From a virus: a stretch of DNA of 36,967 nt. Position numbers and translations under genes: made by a program. A model generated the notes under the pieces. That model was not told the origin of the DNA. It searched no databases and saw only the letters and a program-made list of their open reading frames with translations. Positions 1 to 5,176 of the stretch are shown piece by piece (positions within the stretch are counted from its first letter, which is position 1; each line of letters starts with the position of its first letter). Location: positions 1-36,967 of the IMG/VR virus record IMGVR_UViG_3300026518_000663. The stretch is one strand, 5' to 3'.

Positions 1-177
1 CGGGAGTATCCAGCGCTCTGCCTCGCTGCGGTCGAATGATCCACCATTACCAGATTCTCGTTGCTGGTTCTCAAACGAGTCAATAGCGTCTCTGAGGTAT
101 TCCCACGGTTGACGATCCGTTGTATTCGGGCGTGGTGCGACTGTATAAATAATTTCTGGTGTGTAGTAAGTAGCCAT
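1..177 (-). CDS. Hypothetical small early protein, cut by the window edge
   Basis: A leftward reading frame starts with ATG at 177 and stays open to position 1, giving 59 codons with the C-terminus missing. It begins MATYYTPEIIYTVAPRP. A good Shine-Dalgarno, GGGAAGAA, lies just upstream. It follows the gene at 232-426 in the same direction and is probably the next gene of that transcription unit. I recognise no family. In lambda-like phages the integrase often lies at this end of the leftward operon, but nothing in these 59 residues looks like an integrase. Confidence 0.6.
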   Translation of the reverse strand, partial: MATYYTPEIIYTVAPRPNTTDRQPWEYLRDAIDSFENQQRESGNGGSFDRSEAERWILP

Positions 178-197
178 TTTGATTCTTCCCTTTGTTT

Positions 198-215
198 GCC
201 CCGGCTGGCCGGGGC
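198..215. other. GC-rich hairpin between two leftward genes
   Basis: An 8-bp perfect inverted repeat, GCCCCGGC and GCCGGGGC, is separated by 2 bases. It lies between the stop at 232 and the start at 177. Neither strand has a convincing T-run after it, so it may be a weak terminator, an RNA-processing signal or an mRNA stabiliser. Confidence 0.5.
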
Positions 216-231
216 TTTGACCAGTTGAAAT

Positions 232-426
232 TCAGTCAATCCACATTTCAGCGTATTTTTTACCGACGCTTAAATATTCGCCGTAGGTCATGCCTTCCTG
301 GCTGGCGTTTGAAATCTTATCAACCACTGCTTTCTGTACTTGCTCGTCTTCGATCTGCAACTCTTCGGAAACTGCTTCGATCATTTCTTCCCAGTTGCTT
401 TCGTTGATGATTGTTTCGATGTTCAT
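232..426 (-). CDS. Small acidic hypothetical protein
   Basis: The 64-residue product starts MNIETIINESNWEEMIEAVSEEL and is strongly acidic. ATG at 426 is preferred over upstream starts because AAGGA lies 8-9 bases before it. It looks helical, has no cysteines and no membrane segment, and I do not recognise the family. Acidic helical early phage proteins often act as inhibitors or DNA mimics, but that is only a possibility here. It lies just downstream of the attC array and has its own promoter candidate at 484-512, so it need not depend on transcription through the array. Confidence 0.6.
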   Translation of the reverse strand: MNIETIINESNWEEMIEAVSEELQIEDEQVQKAVVDKISNASQEGMTYGEYLSVGKKYAEMWID

Positions 427-483
427 AAGAAAATTCCTTCTTGGCTTATGGCTTCCAGCCCCTTGCTGTCCGTCCATGATTCA

Positions 484-516
484 AATATATGTTAGCGCTA
501 ACGCTTGCGCAAGCGG
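484..516 (-). promoter_or_regulatory. Leftward promoter with nested palindromic operators
   Basis: On the minus strand TTGCGC (512-507) and TATATT (489-484) are separated by exactly 17 bases, which fits a sigma-70 promoter. The spacer contains the perfect palindrome GTTAGCGCTAAC (491-502). The -35 region lies in a second perfect palindrome, CGCTTGCGCAAGCG (502-515). A repressor bound to either would block RNA polymerase. The promoter would drive the genes at 232-426 and 1-177. No regulator for these palindromes is identified, and they do not resemble the 17-bp operator of the immunity region. Confidence 0.55.
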
Positions 517-560
517 TTTCGGAATATATTTTAAATCTTTACATTCGGAACGGCGGCGAG

Positions 561-624
561 AGCAATAACAAAGCGTTCAATCTGGACGGCGCTGGAGCGC
601 CGCCCATTAACGCCGGGTTATGCG
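561..624 (+). repeat. attC-like site 1
   Basis: Left core CAATAAC (563-569), inner box GCGTTCAAT, a GC-rich stem around GGCGCTGGAGCGCC, inner box ATTAACGC, right core GTTATGC (617-623). The left inner box has one extra C compared with the reverse complement of the right (GCGTTAAT). That extrahelical base sets the attC polarity as plus. The left half resembles the class 1 aadA attC (TAACAATTCGTTCAA). Its left end has no matching partner further left, so it is the orphan end of the array. Confidence 0.85.
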
Positions 625-625
625 G

Positions 626-826
626 CTACCATTCGTCCGAAGGTGAATCAGATGCTGCAACACAATCACCGGGACGTATTACGTTCCACATGGCAATTAT
701 GCAATCCTCATTCACTTGTGCAGCTATCGAAAATCCACAGTCAGAGCACCGGATATTCGACCTCTGCATTTCTCGTGATGATTCTGTGTGTACCGAATCC
801 GAATCACAGCTTGGACAGTTGTTCAT
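626..826 (-). CDS. Cassette 1: Lar-like restriction alleviation protein
   Basis: The 66-residue zinc-ribbon protein has C4-x2-C7 and C27-x2-C30 followed by a late A-x-WN-x-x-R stretch (AMWNVIR). This order is typical of the Lar restriction-alleviation family, small phage and prophage proteins that reduce type I restriction of unmodified DNA. The function here is inferred from that pattern only. ATG at 826 follows AAGGCGGA, which lies immediately beside attC site 2. The stop (TAG) lies just before site 1. The ORF therefore fills its cassette almost completely. Confidence 0.72.
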   Translation of the reverse strand: MNNCPSCDSDSVHTESSREMQRSNIRCSDCGFSIAAQVNEDCIIAMWNVIRPGDCVAASDSPSDEW

Positions 827-839
827 CTATTCCGCCTTG

Positions 840-902
840 CGCATAACAATGCGCTGTAAGTTTATTTCGCTGACGCTCAAAATTAAGCGCCGGGTTATTG
901 CT
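840..902 (+). repeat. attC-like site 2
   Basis: Left core CGCATAAC (840-847), which is the reverse complement of GTTATGCG at 617-624, the start of the same cassette. Left inner box GCGCTGTAA and right inner box TTAAGCGC pair except for one extra G on the left, giving plus polarity. Right core GTTATTG at 894-900. Confidence 0.82.
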
Positions 903-1098
903 ACATTTGAACCCTGACGCGCGGCCCTAAACTGGATGAATCTCGCGTCACCCTGAGACCCTCTACCGTTGTCTCGAAAACATCAGGAATTGGGCCGCCA
1001 TGATTGTCTGGTAGGGAACTACCAGTGCATGTGACTTCAATATCTCCCTGAGCTTGTTTGACCTTCTCCAGCTCTGCAATAAGTTGTGATATTTTCAT
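901..1098 (-). CDS. Cassette 2: small phage-type hypothetical protein
   Basis: The 65-residue product begins MKISQLIAELEKVKQAQGD and continues IEVTC. This resembles a common short phage protein of the form 'MKI.ELI..L......GD.EV' found in early regions, with no known function. ATG at 1098 follows GGAGGG at good spacing. The stop TAG overlaps the edge of attC site 2. No membrane segment and no known catalytic motif. Confidence 0.7.
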   Translation of the reverse strand: MKISQLIAELEKVKQAQGDIEVTCTGSSLPDNHGGPIPDVFETTVEGLRVTRDSSSLGPRVRVQM

Positions 1099-1110
1099 AT
1101 GCCCTCCGAG

Positions 1111-1171
1111 AGCAATAACAATAATTTCAAGATGGACGGCTGCGCCGCCGGTTAAAATCTGGGTTATTTGG
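1111..1171 (+). repeat. attC-like site 3
   Basis: Left core AGCAATAAC (1111-1119) is the reverse complement of GTTATTGCT at 894-902, the start of its own cassette. A central stem GGACGGC...GCCGCC and right core GTTATTTGG (1163-1171) follow. The left inner box TTTCAAG against the right TTAAAAT is consistent with an extra base on the left. Positions just before and in the left core share CGAGAGCAATAACAA with site 1. Confidence 0.82.
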
Positions 1172-1355
1172 TCGCAGGTTTAGCCTTGGGCATCCAACTG
1201 TACCTAACGCTGTTGTATGTGAAACACGATACCAGATATAGAGTCCGACATAGTTCGCGCTTAAATTCGTCTTTACATGACACTGACCAGCGTTTTAGTC
1301 GGGTCATTGCGATAGTTATCCGAATAATGTAATAAAATCGTTTAACTGGATTCAT
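1164..1355 (-). CDS. Cassette 3: small basic hypothetical protein
   Basis: The 63-residue product begins MNPVKRFYYIIRITIAMTR and is rich in Arg and Lys, with three cysteines in the second half. GGGAGAAAGAG precedes the ATG at 1355. The stop TAA lies within AAATAAC of site 3. I do not recognise it. The start signal and the fit to the cassette boundaries support a real gene, but of the cassette ORFs this is the least convincing as a protein family. Confidence 0.5.
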   Translation of the reverse strand: MNPVKRFYYIIRITIAMTRLKRWSVSCKDEFKRELCRTLYLVSCFTYNSVRYSWMPKAKPATK

Positions 1356-1370
1356 TCTCTTTCTCCCGCG

Positions 1371-1428
1371 CCAAATAACAAGGCGCTCAAAATGGACGCT
1401 GCGCGCCCGTTAGCTTTTGGTTAGGCGC
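1371..1428 (+). repeat. attC-like site 4
   Basis: Left core CCAAATAAC (1371-1379) pairs with GTTATTTGG at 1163-1171, the start of the same cassette. The inner box GCGCTCAA and the right side TTAGC differ by one extra C on the left. The right core is a perfect canonical GTTAGGC (1420-1426). This is the most canonical attC right end in the array. Confidence 0.86.
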
Positions 1429-1606
1429 TCTGCTTTTGTAGAGCAGGAAGTGAATCAGAAATTATCCCTCTCTCCGCCATTGCGTCGATCATTTGTCTGG
1501 CCACCAGTGCGACCTGCAACCAATCATGTGGATCTGATGTATTACTAGCTCTGTGATACTCCACATTAAAATCATCAGCCATCTCTTGGATTGTTCTTGT
1601 ATCCAT
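1421..1606 (-). CDS. Cassette 4: small hypothetical protein
   Basis: The 61-residue product begins MDTRTIQEMADDFNVEYHR and includes DWLQVALVARQMIDAMAERG, probably two or three helices. ATG at 1606 follows GGAGTAAG. The stop TAA (1423-1421) is formed by the right core GTTAGGC of site 4 read on the minus strand. Family unknown. Confidence 0.65.
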   Translation of the reverse strand: MDTRTIQEMADDFNVEYHRASNTSDPHDWLQVALVARQMIDAMAERGIISDSLPALQKQSA

Positions 1607-1623
1607 AATTCTTACTCCGCAAT

Positions 1624-1685
1624 GCGCCTAACAAGGCACGTAAATCTGACTGCTTCGCAGCAGTTTCGTTTGGGGTTATGATGCC
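1624..1685 (+). repeat. attC-like site 5
   Basis: Left core GCGCCTAAC (1624-1632) pairs with GTTAGGCGC at 1420-1428, the start of its own cassette. The central stem is CTGCTTCGCAGCAG. Left inner box ACGTAAA against the right TTTCGT shows one extra T on the left, giving plus polarity. Right core GTTATGATGCC at 1675-1685. Confidence 0.86.
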
Positions 1686-1939
1686 TTGTAGCCTTCGACC
1701 AACTTCTGTAGCAGCGGCGTTCCTTCATCAAGAAACATAATTTCATTGTGCCCAACTTCTACCCGCACATACTTCACGGTTTCCTCTTCAATAGTAGATA
1801 GTTTTGGTTTTTCGCTGCCCGTCATTATTCCGATTGCGGTCGCGTCGTCATCTATTGGCCACATGACTGACAGGGCTGATTCGTCTACGTCCATATTTTG
1901 ACCATCTAGTGGGCCGCCTATGAATAGAATGCTTTTCAC
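1676..1939 (-). CDS. Cassette 5: FIGGPLDGQ-motif hypothetical protein, GTG start
   Basis: The 87-residue product begins with KSILFIGGPLDGQNMDV. A short N-terminal strand followed by GGPLDG is common in small phage and cassette proteins of unknown function. The start is GTG at 1939, chosen because AAGGAGT lies 8 bases upstream and no ATG fits. The stop TAA is within the right core of site 5. This is the longest cassette ORF and strong evidence that the leftward strand is the coding one. Confidence 0.72.
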   Translation of the reverse strand: MKSILFIGGPLDGQNMDVDESALSVMWPIDDDATAIGIMTGSEKPKLSTIEEETVKYVRVEVGHNEIMFLDEGTPLLQKLVEGYKAS

Positions 1940-1966
1940 TTGTGATACTCCTTATGTTTGACTGAT

Positions 1967-2035
1967 GGCATCATAACAAACATTTGAATCATGGACTTCG
2001 CTGGCGCTCAGCCCGTTAAAATCTGGGTTATTTTG
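1967..2035 (+). repeat. attC-like site 6
   Basis: Left core GGCATCATAAC (1967-1977) pairs over 11 bases with GTTATGATGCC at 1675-1685, the longest own-end match of the array. Left inner box ATTTGAATC against right TTAAAAT shows an extra G on the left. Right core GTTATTTTG at 2027-2035. The right half (TTAAAATCTGGGTTATTT) is nearly identical to that of site 3. Confidence 0.86.
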
Positions 2036-2195
2036 ACATCCAATAGAACAAGCTCCGAGCGGCGCAAGCTCCGTCAACATCAGCACCAATAGACTCAAGC
2101 CAGCACTGCTCCGCCCAAACTGGCAACGTCCGCTGCTTAATTCCCAGTCGCTTACCTTCGCGTTTAAATAGCTTCACCCATTTGCCTTTTTTCAT
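2028..2195 (-). CDS. Cassette 6: small hypothetical protein
   Basis: Starting at ATG 2195 the product is 55 residues, beginning MKKGKWVKLFKREGKRLGI and very basic at the N-terminus. A longer frame running to 2318 would read through attC site 7 and into the PrtN gene, so it is rejected. The Shine-Dalgarno is weak (CAGGT). The stop TAA lies in the right core of site 6. Family unknown; the basic N-terminus could bind nucleic acid. Confidence 0.58.
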   Translation of the reverse strand: MKKGKWVKLFKREGKRLGIKQRTLPVWAEQCWLESIGADVDGACAARSLFYWMSK

Positions 2196-2205
2196 ATTTA
2201 ACCTG

Positions 2206-2272
2206 CAAAATAACAATTTACTTTTGTCAGACCTCGCTGCGCTTCGGCAACAAATCTCTGGGTTAACCTGCC
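2206..2272 (+). repeat. attC-like site 7, at the array/phage junction
   Basis: Left core CAAAATAAC (2206-2214) pairs with GTTATTTTG at 2027-2035, closing cassette 6. The right core is GTTAACC (2262-2268), and its TTA gives the stop codon of the PrtN-like gene. The stem around CTCGCTGCGCTTCGG is less symmetric than in the other sites, and polarity cannot be read from the inner boxes alone. No site further right pairs with GTTAACCTGCC, so this is the right end. Confidence 0.75.
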
Positions 2273-2520
2273 TTTCGCATTTTCTTCCACTGTTCTCGAG
2301 CAGTGGCTGATTGGTCATCGATATATTGAGCCCAGTCGGCTGCGCTGCAAAAGTAGCCAGATTTCCCGGTTTTTTTGTAAAACGGAACCGGCAGGTCGTG
2401 GGCAGCGGCTTTCCGTTTTGCTTGGGCCAGTTCCATACCGAAGTGTTCTTTGCAGACCTGCTCCAGCGGGATCTCTGCGCTGCCGAACTGGTGCATAACC
2501 AGAAATATGGTGGTGCTCAT
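2263..2520 (-). CDS. PrtN-like transcription regulator
   Basis: The 85-residue product starts MSTTIFLVMHQFG and contains AEIPLEQVCKEHFGM and a later region with PVPFYKK. This order (hydrophobic start, 'IPLE.VC..YF' helix, basic helix, 'PVP') matches the pyocin activator PrtN family. PrtN activates pyocin genes in Pseudomonas; related proteins in prophages often sit next to the integrase and may act like excisionases. ATG 2520 overlaps the upstream stop (ATGA). Its own stop lies within attC site 7, so the array begins exactly where this gene ends. Confidence 0.78.
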   Translation of the reverse strand: MSTTIFLVMHQFGSAEIPLEQVCKEHFGMELAQAKRKAAAHDLPVPFYKKTGKSGYFCSAADWAQYIDDQSATAREQWKKMRKAG

Positions 2521-3017
2521 GCGGCCTCCGTCATTCGTTCGAGTTGTCTGATCATGGTTGCGGCTTCGGTGTGGGCGCGATCCCATGGTTTGTGTGCTGC
2601 GAACAGCCGCAGTGCATCGCGCTCTGACCGGTGTAGGTCAACCGCGTGATCTGGCACTATGAAAAAGCCAGAACTGCAGACGTGGTTGAGGTTTTGCTCG
2701 CCGACAAAATCCCAGTGCAGCTGATCGATCTGTGCGTTGATGTCGCTGCGGCTTTTGTGTTCGGTGATGGTGTGGTGATCCGTCTTTGCGAATGGCTCAA
2801 TGCCGTTATCCAGAAAAACGACGATCATAATTGCCCAGGTGTTCCGGCGGTTGAGGATCGCCACGGCATCATCTGTAGTGATGGTGTGTTTTGGGTTGCC
2901 GACCTCAGCACCCTGGCTGGCCATCATGGTGCCGTGCATGTAAAACGTGTTACGGCGGATGTCGTCACGCAGTCGTTGGGCGTTTTTGCCCTGGCGGGCG
3001 CGGGTTGATTTTTTCAT
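2517..3017 (-). CDS. Hypothetical early protein
   Basis: The 166-residue product begins MKKSTRARQGKNAQRLRDD. ATG 3017 is chosen because it overlaps the methyltransferase stop (ATGA), matching the coupling seen throughout this operon. A middle section has AIMIVVFLDNGIEPFAK and a histidine-rich stretch follows. It ends with an Arg-rich helix. I recognise no family. Its position between a methyltransferase and PrtN suggests an early accessory or regulatory function, without further evidence. Confidence 0.65.
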   Translation of the reverse strand: MKKSTRARQGKNAQRLRDDIRRNTFYMHGTMMASQGAEVGNPKHTITTDDAVAILNRRNTWAIMIVVFLDNGIEPFAKTDHHTITEHKSRSDINAQIDQLHWDFVGEQNLNHVCSSGFFIVPDHAVDLHRSERDALRLFAAHKPWDRAHTEAATMIRQLERMTEAA

Positions 3018-3904
3018 GCTGCTTGCCTCTGCTGCTTGAAATATCTTGTTAGTTCTCGGCCAGCCCACTCGGCCATTTGTACTGGTACGCCGTTTCCGAT
3101 CTGTCGGTATGCGGCGGTGTTAGATCCGGGGAATGTGAAGCTGTCTGGTATGCCTTGGAGTCGGGCGTATTCTCGTACGCTGTAGGGGCGTACTCCCATT
3201 GGAAAGCGCTTGTCTTTTACCAGTCGAGTGCTTTTATCTTTGGCGTAATGTGCAACGCATGTAGGTGCGATGTCTCCACGCTCGGGGTCACTGATAATTG
3301 GCAAGTCGCGGTATGCTCCTGTCATTCGATTCTTTATCGCTGACGGGAGGGTTACATCTGGGTTTTTTTCCAGAATGTCGGTCAGGGATATCGCTCGGGT
3401 GTTCTCGGGTGGGCGAATTTTGAAGTGCTTGCGTGTGCCGATAATGATCAGTCGATGGCGGCGCTGCGGTAGCCATGTCTCTGCTTTTACTGGACAGAAT
3501 ACTTGTACGTAGTAGTCTGGCATTCTGGTCATGGCTTCCATGACTATCGGGAACGCTCGCATGCCCGGTACATTCTCAACCAGGTACGCTTCGGGGCGTG
3601 CAATAGCAAGGTGGCGAAGGGCGTGCAAGAACAGTTCATCGCCAGTGCGAGTGTCGTGAATATCGGCTATCCGGCTGTACTTGGTGCACGGGTAGGTAAA
3701 CGCCATCAGATCGCAGCTGTCTTGCTCCAGAACTAGCTGATGGCTGATGTCGCCCTCAACTAATTGGTGGTTGTGGTTTTTCCGATAGGTGGCGCAAGCG
3801 TCTTTATCGATCTCGTATGCTTGGCCGATATGGATGCCGGCGTTTTGCAGGCCGATATCGAGCAAGCCAGCGCCGCTGAAGTAGCTGTTGGCAATGATGT
3901 TCAT
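3014..3904 (-). CDS. DNA (cytosine-5-)-methyltransferase
   Basis: The 296-residue product has the C5-methyltransferase motifs in order: motif I FSGAGLLDIG at 9-18, motif IV with catalytic Cys73 in TYPCTKYS, motif VI ENV at 110-112, motif VIII QRRHR at 147-151, a target-recognition region after that, and a C-terminal GNGVPV motif X. It should methylate C5 of cytosine in a specific sequence. Motif IV reads YPC where PPC is usual, and TKYS replaces the usual Q.FS. No partner restriction enzyme is nearby, so it is a solitary phage enzyme that probably protects the phage DNA. ATGA overlaps join it to both neighbours. Confidence 0.93.
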   Translation of the reverse strand: MNIIANSYFSGAGLLDIGLQNAGIHIGQAYEIDKDACATYRKNHNHQLVEGDISHQLVLEQDSCDLMAFTYPCTKYSRIADIHDTRTGDELFLHALRHLAIARPEAYLVENVPGMRAFPIVMEAMTRMPDYYVQVFCPVKAETWLPQRRHRLIIIGTRKHFKIRPPENTRAISLTDILEKNPDVTLPSAIKNRMTGAYRDLPIISDPERGDIAPTCVAHYAKDKSTRLVKDKRFPMGVRPYSVREYARLQGIPDSFTFPGSNTAAYRQIGNGVPVQMAEWAGRELTRYFKQQRQAA

Positions 3905-4467
3905 CAGACACCCATCCCGATCTGTTCGTGCATGCCGGATTTTTCTGCTGCGCCTTTGGCGGCTGTTGCTGCAATGGCGTCGCGGCGTTTTATGACTGCT
4001 CTGATCCGGGCGGTGGTTGCTTTGCAGCCTCCGCGGAATGTCAGATGGGTTTCGTATAGGCTAATACAGGCGCTGCCAAAGCCTCCGCGCCAGCTGCTTA
4101 GAACCTTGTCGTGCTCGGTGTAGATGGTTGCCGATGGCATAAACCGCTCAATCTCTGCGTACAGTTTTTCAGAGGCTTTGAGCATTTCGTCCATGCGATC
4201 GCAGACGCTTAATAGATCGTCTGCCGTAGCCATGCCAGATTCAATTACGCGTTCAACTTCAGTTTCTATTTCGCCATGGCCTATGCCCAGGTAGGTCATG
4301 CCGTGATTCCAGTGCATGGCATCGGTTGGTTCGCCTTCGGCAAGGTGTATGTTGTGAAGAACGCGAACTGCGCATGCTTCGCCAAGGCTCCGTTGGCTGT
4401 GGCCTTCGGCACTGATGCTGAGTTTTTCAGCCAGTTCTTCTACGGCAAGCTGTCGTGCGAATGTCAT
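3904..4467 (-). CDS. Hypothetical early protein
   Basis: The 187-residue product starts MTFARQLAVEELAEKLSIS. ATG 4467 has AGGAGA upstream and overlaps the previous stop (ATGA). The N-terminal helix resembles the start of the neighbour at 4464-4889 (MAKLAEKLGID), hinting at a shared short N-terminal module. No membrane segment or catalytic motif recognised. Confidence 0.65.
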   Translation of the reverse strand: MTFARQLAVEELAEKLSISAEGHSQRSLGEACAVRVLHNIHLAEGEPTDAMHWNHGMTYLGIGHGEIETEVERVIESGMATADDLLSVCDRMDEMLKASEKLYAEIERFMPSATIYTEHDKVLSSWRGGFGSACISLYETHLTFRGGCKATTARIRAVIKRRDAIAATAAKGAAEKSGMHEQIGMGV

Positions 4468-4889
4468 TGCTGTTCTCCTGGGATTGGTGCCCACTCAATG
4501 ACGGGCATGCATGAGTCGATTGCAATCCACCGGTACTCGTCCCAGTTCATTTGGCGTTCGTAAAAACCCTCGGGGCAGTAGTACGTGTCCGCTTCCTCGC
4601 TGTAATCGGCTTCATCGTCGTCTCCGTGGCTTTCAATGGTGTGCTTCTCAGCGTATTGGCCGACAATCACGAACGGGTCGCATCCGTCGTGTTGTTGTTT
4701 CAGCAGTACCGTTCTCCCGCTTGGTGGGAGTTGGTCGCTGACTTTTGTCCAGGGAGTGTTCGGATGTGGCCTAGTGCACTCGATATGCTTCAGCGCGTTC
4801 TCGCACACGATTTCTGCGAGTTCTTCACGCGGAAGTTTGGCGTGGTCTATGCCCAGTTTTTCTGCGAGTTTTGCCATTGCTTGGTTCAT
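4464..4889 (-). CDS. DUF551-like protein
   Basis: The 141-residue product begins MNQAMAKLAEKLG. Residues in the middle read PWTKVSDQLPPSGRTVLL and the end reads PVIEWAPIP. The W..V...LP..G..VL start and W.P.P end are the signature of DUF551, a small phage domain of unknown function. The region between is acidic. ATG 4889 overlaps the preceding stop. A second DUF551-like gene lies at 10103-10354. Confidence 0.75.
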   Translation of the reverse strand: MNQAMAKLAEKLGIDHAKLPREELAEIVCENALKHIECTRPHPNTPWTKVSDQLPPSGRTVLLKQQHDGCDPFVIVGQYAEKHTIESHGDDDEADYSEEADTYYCPEGFYERQMNWDEYRWIAIDSCMPVIEWAPIPGEQQ

Positions 4890-5176
4890 GAGCGCGGCCC
4901 TTTCGGTAGGCCGATTGCGCACCAGGTGCCGTCTGGGTCATATGGTGCGTCAAGCGGGCAGCGACATTTTGGGTAGTCACACCTCTGTTTTGCTTGGGCG
5001 CTCGTTTTCTGGGTGATGGCGTTGCCGGTGTGGATGCTGACAACGTTGTCCGGTTCCGGCAGTTGCCAGTGGCATAGGCCAGTTGCGATCCGGCGGGCGA
5101 CTATGTAGGCGCTTATGGCTACTGCTGCGGCTGTTGCTGCGAGTATGCAGGCAACGAGTATCAGTGTGGTTTTCAT
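4886..5176 (-). CDS. Small membrane-anchored cysteine-rich protein
   Basis: The 96-residue product has one N-terminal membrane helix (about residues 4-27, hydrophobic and Ala/Ile/Val rich). The tail contains CDYPKCRCPLD and DGTWCAIGL. The C-terminal cysteines could bind a metal. Proteins with this tail occur in other phages without known function. ATG overlaps the stop of the 25-codon gene just upstream. Confidence 0.7.
   Translation of the reverse strand: MKTTLILVACILAATAAAVAISAYIVARRIATGLCHWQLPEPDNVVSIHTGNAITQKTSAQAKQRCDYPKCRCPLDAPYDPDGTWCAIGLPKGPRS

Larger units (their letters stand above)
561..2272 (+). mobile_element. Integrase-less attC-like cassette array (seven sites, six cassettes)
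   Basis: Seven imperfect palindromic sites of about 58-69 bp occur at regular intervals. On the plus strand each begins TAACAA and ends with GTTAGGC, GTTATNN or GTTAACC. Between G|TT points the six units are about 277, 269, 257, 255, 352 and 235 bp, each with one leftward ORF. Each unit begins with a boundary sequence whose reverse complement ends the same unit, for example GTTATTTGG with CCAAATAAC and GTTAGGCGC with GCGCCTAAC. This is expected of integron cassettes, which excise as circles. No integron integrase is in the window, so the array is like a cluster of attC sites lacking an integrase. The sequence looks AT-richer than the phage core. The surrounding context is entirely phage. Confidence 0.82.

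Noticed and set aside
1-177. Integrase fragment at the left edge
   Set aside because: Integrase would be expected near this end, but the 59 residues visible have no tyrosine- or serine-recombinase motif. No integrase is visible anywhere in the window.
489-917. A 142-codon rightward frame across two attC-like sites
   Set aside because: It runs through site 1 and into site 2, has no ribosome binding site, and opposes the well-supported leftward ORFs with proper start signals. It is a shadow frame.
1164-1355. Toxin-antitoxin pair in the cassettes
   Set aside because: Cassettes often carry such pairs, but each one here has a single ORF with no recognisable toxin or antitoxin fold.
561-2272. CRISPR array
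   Set aside because: The repeats are imperfect palindromes of about 60 bp spaced 235-352 bp apart with ORFs between them, and they differ strongly in the stem. CRISPR repeats are shorter, near-identical and closely spaced, and no cas gene is present.
561-2272. Ordinary intergenic terminators instead of attC sites
   Set aside because: None has a T-run in the leftward direction, and the own-cassette complementarity across each gene is not explained by terminators.
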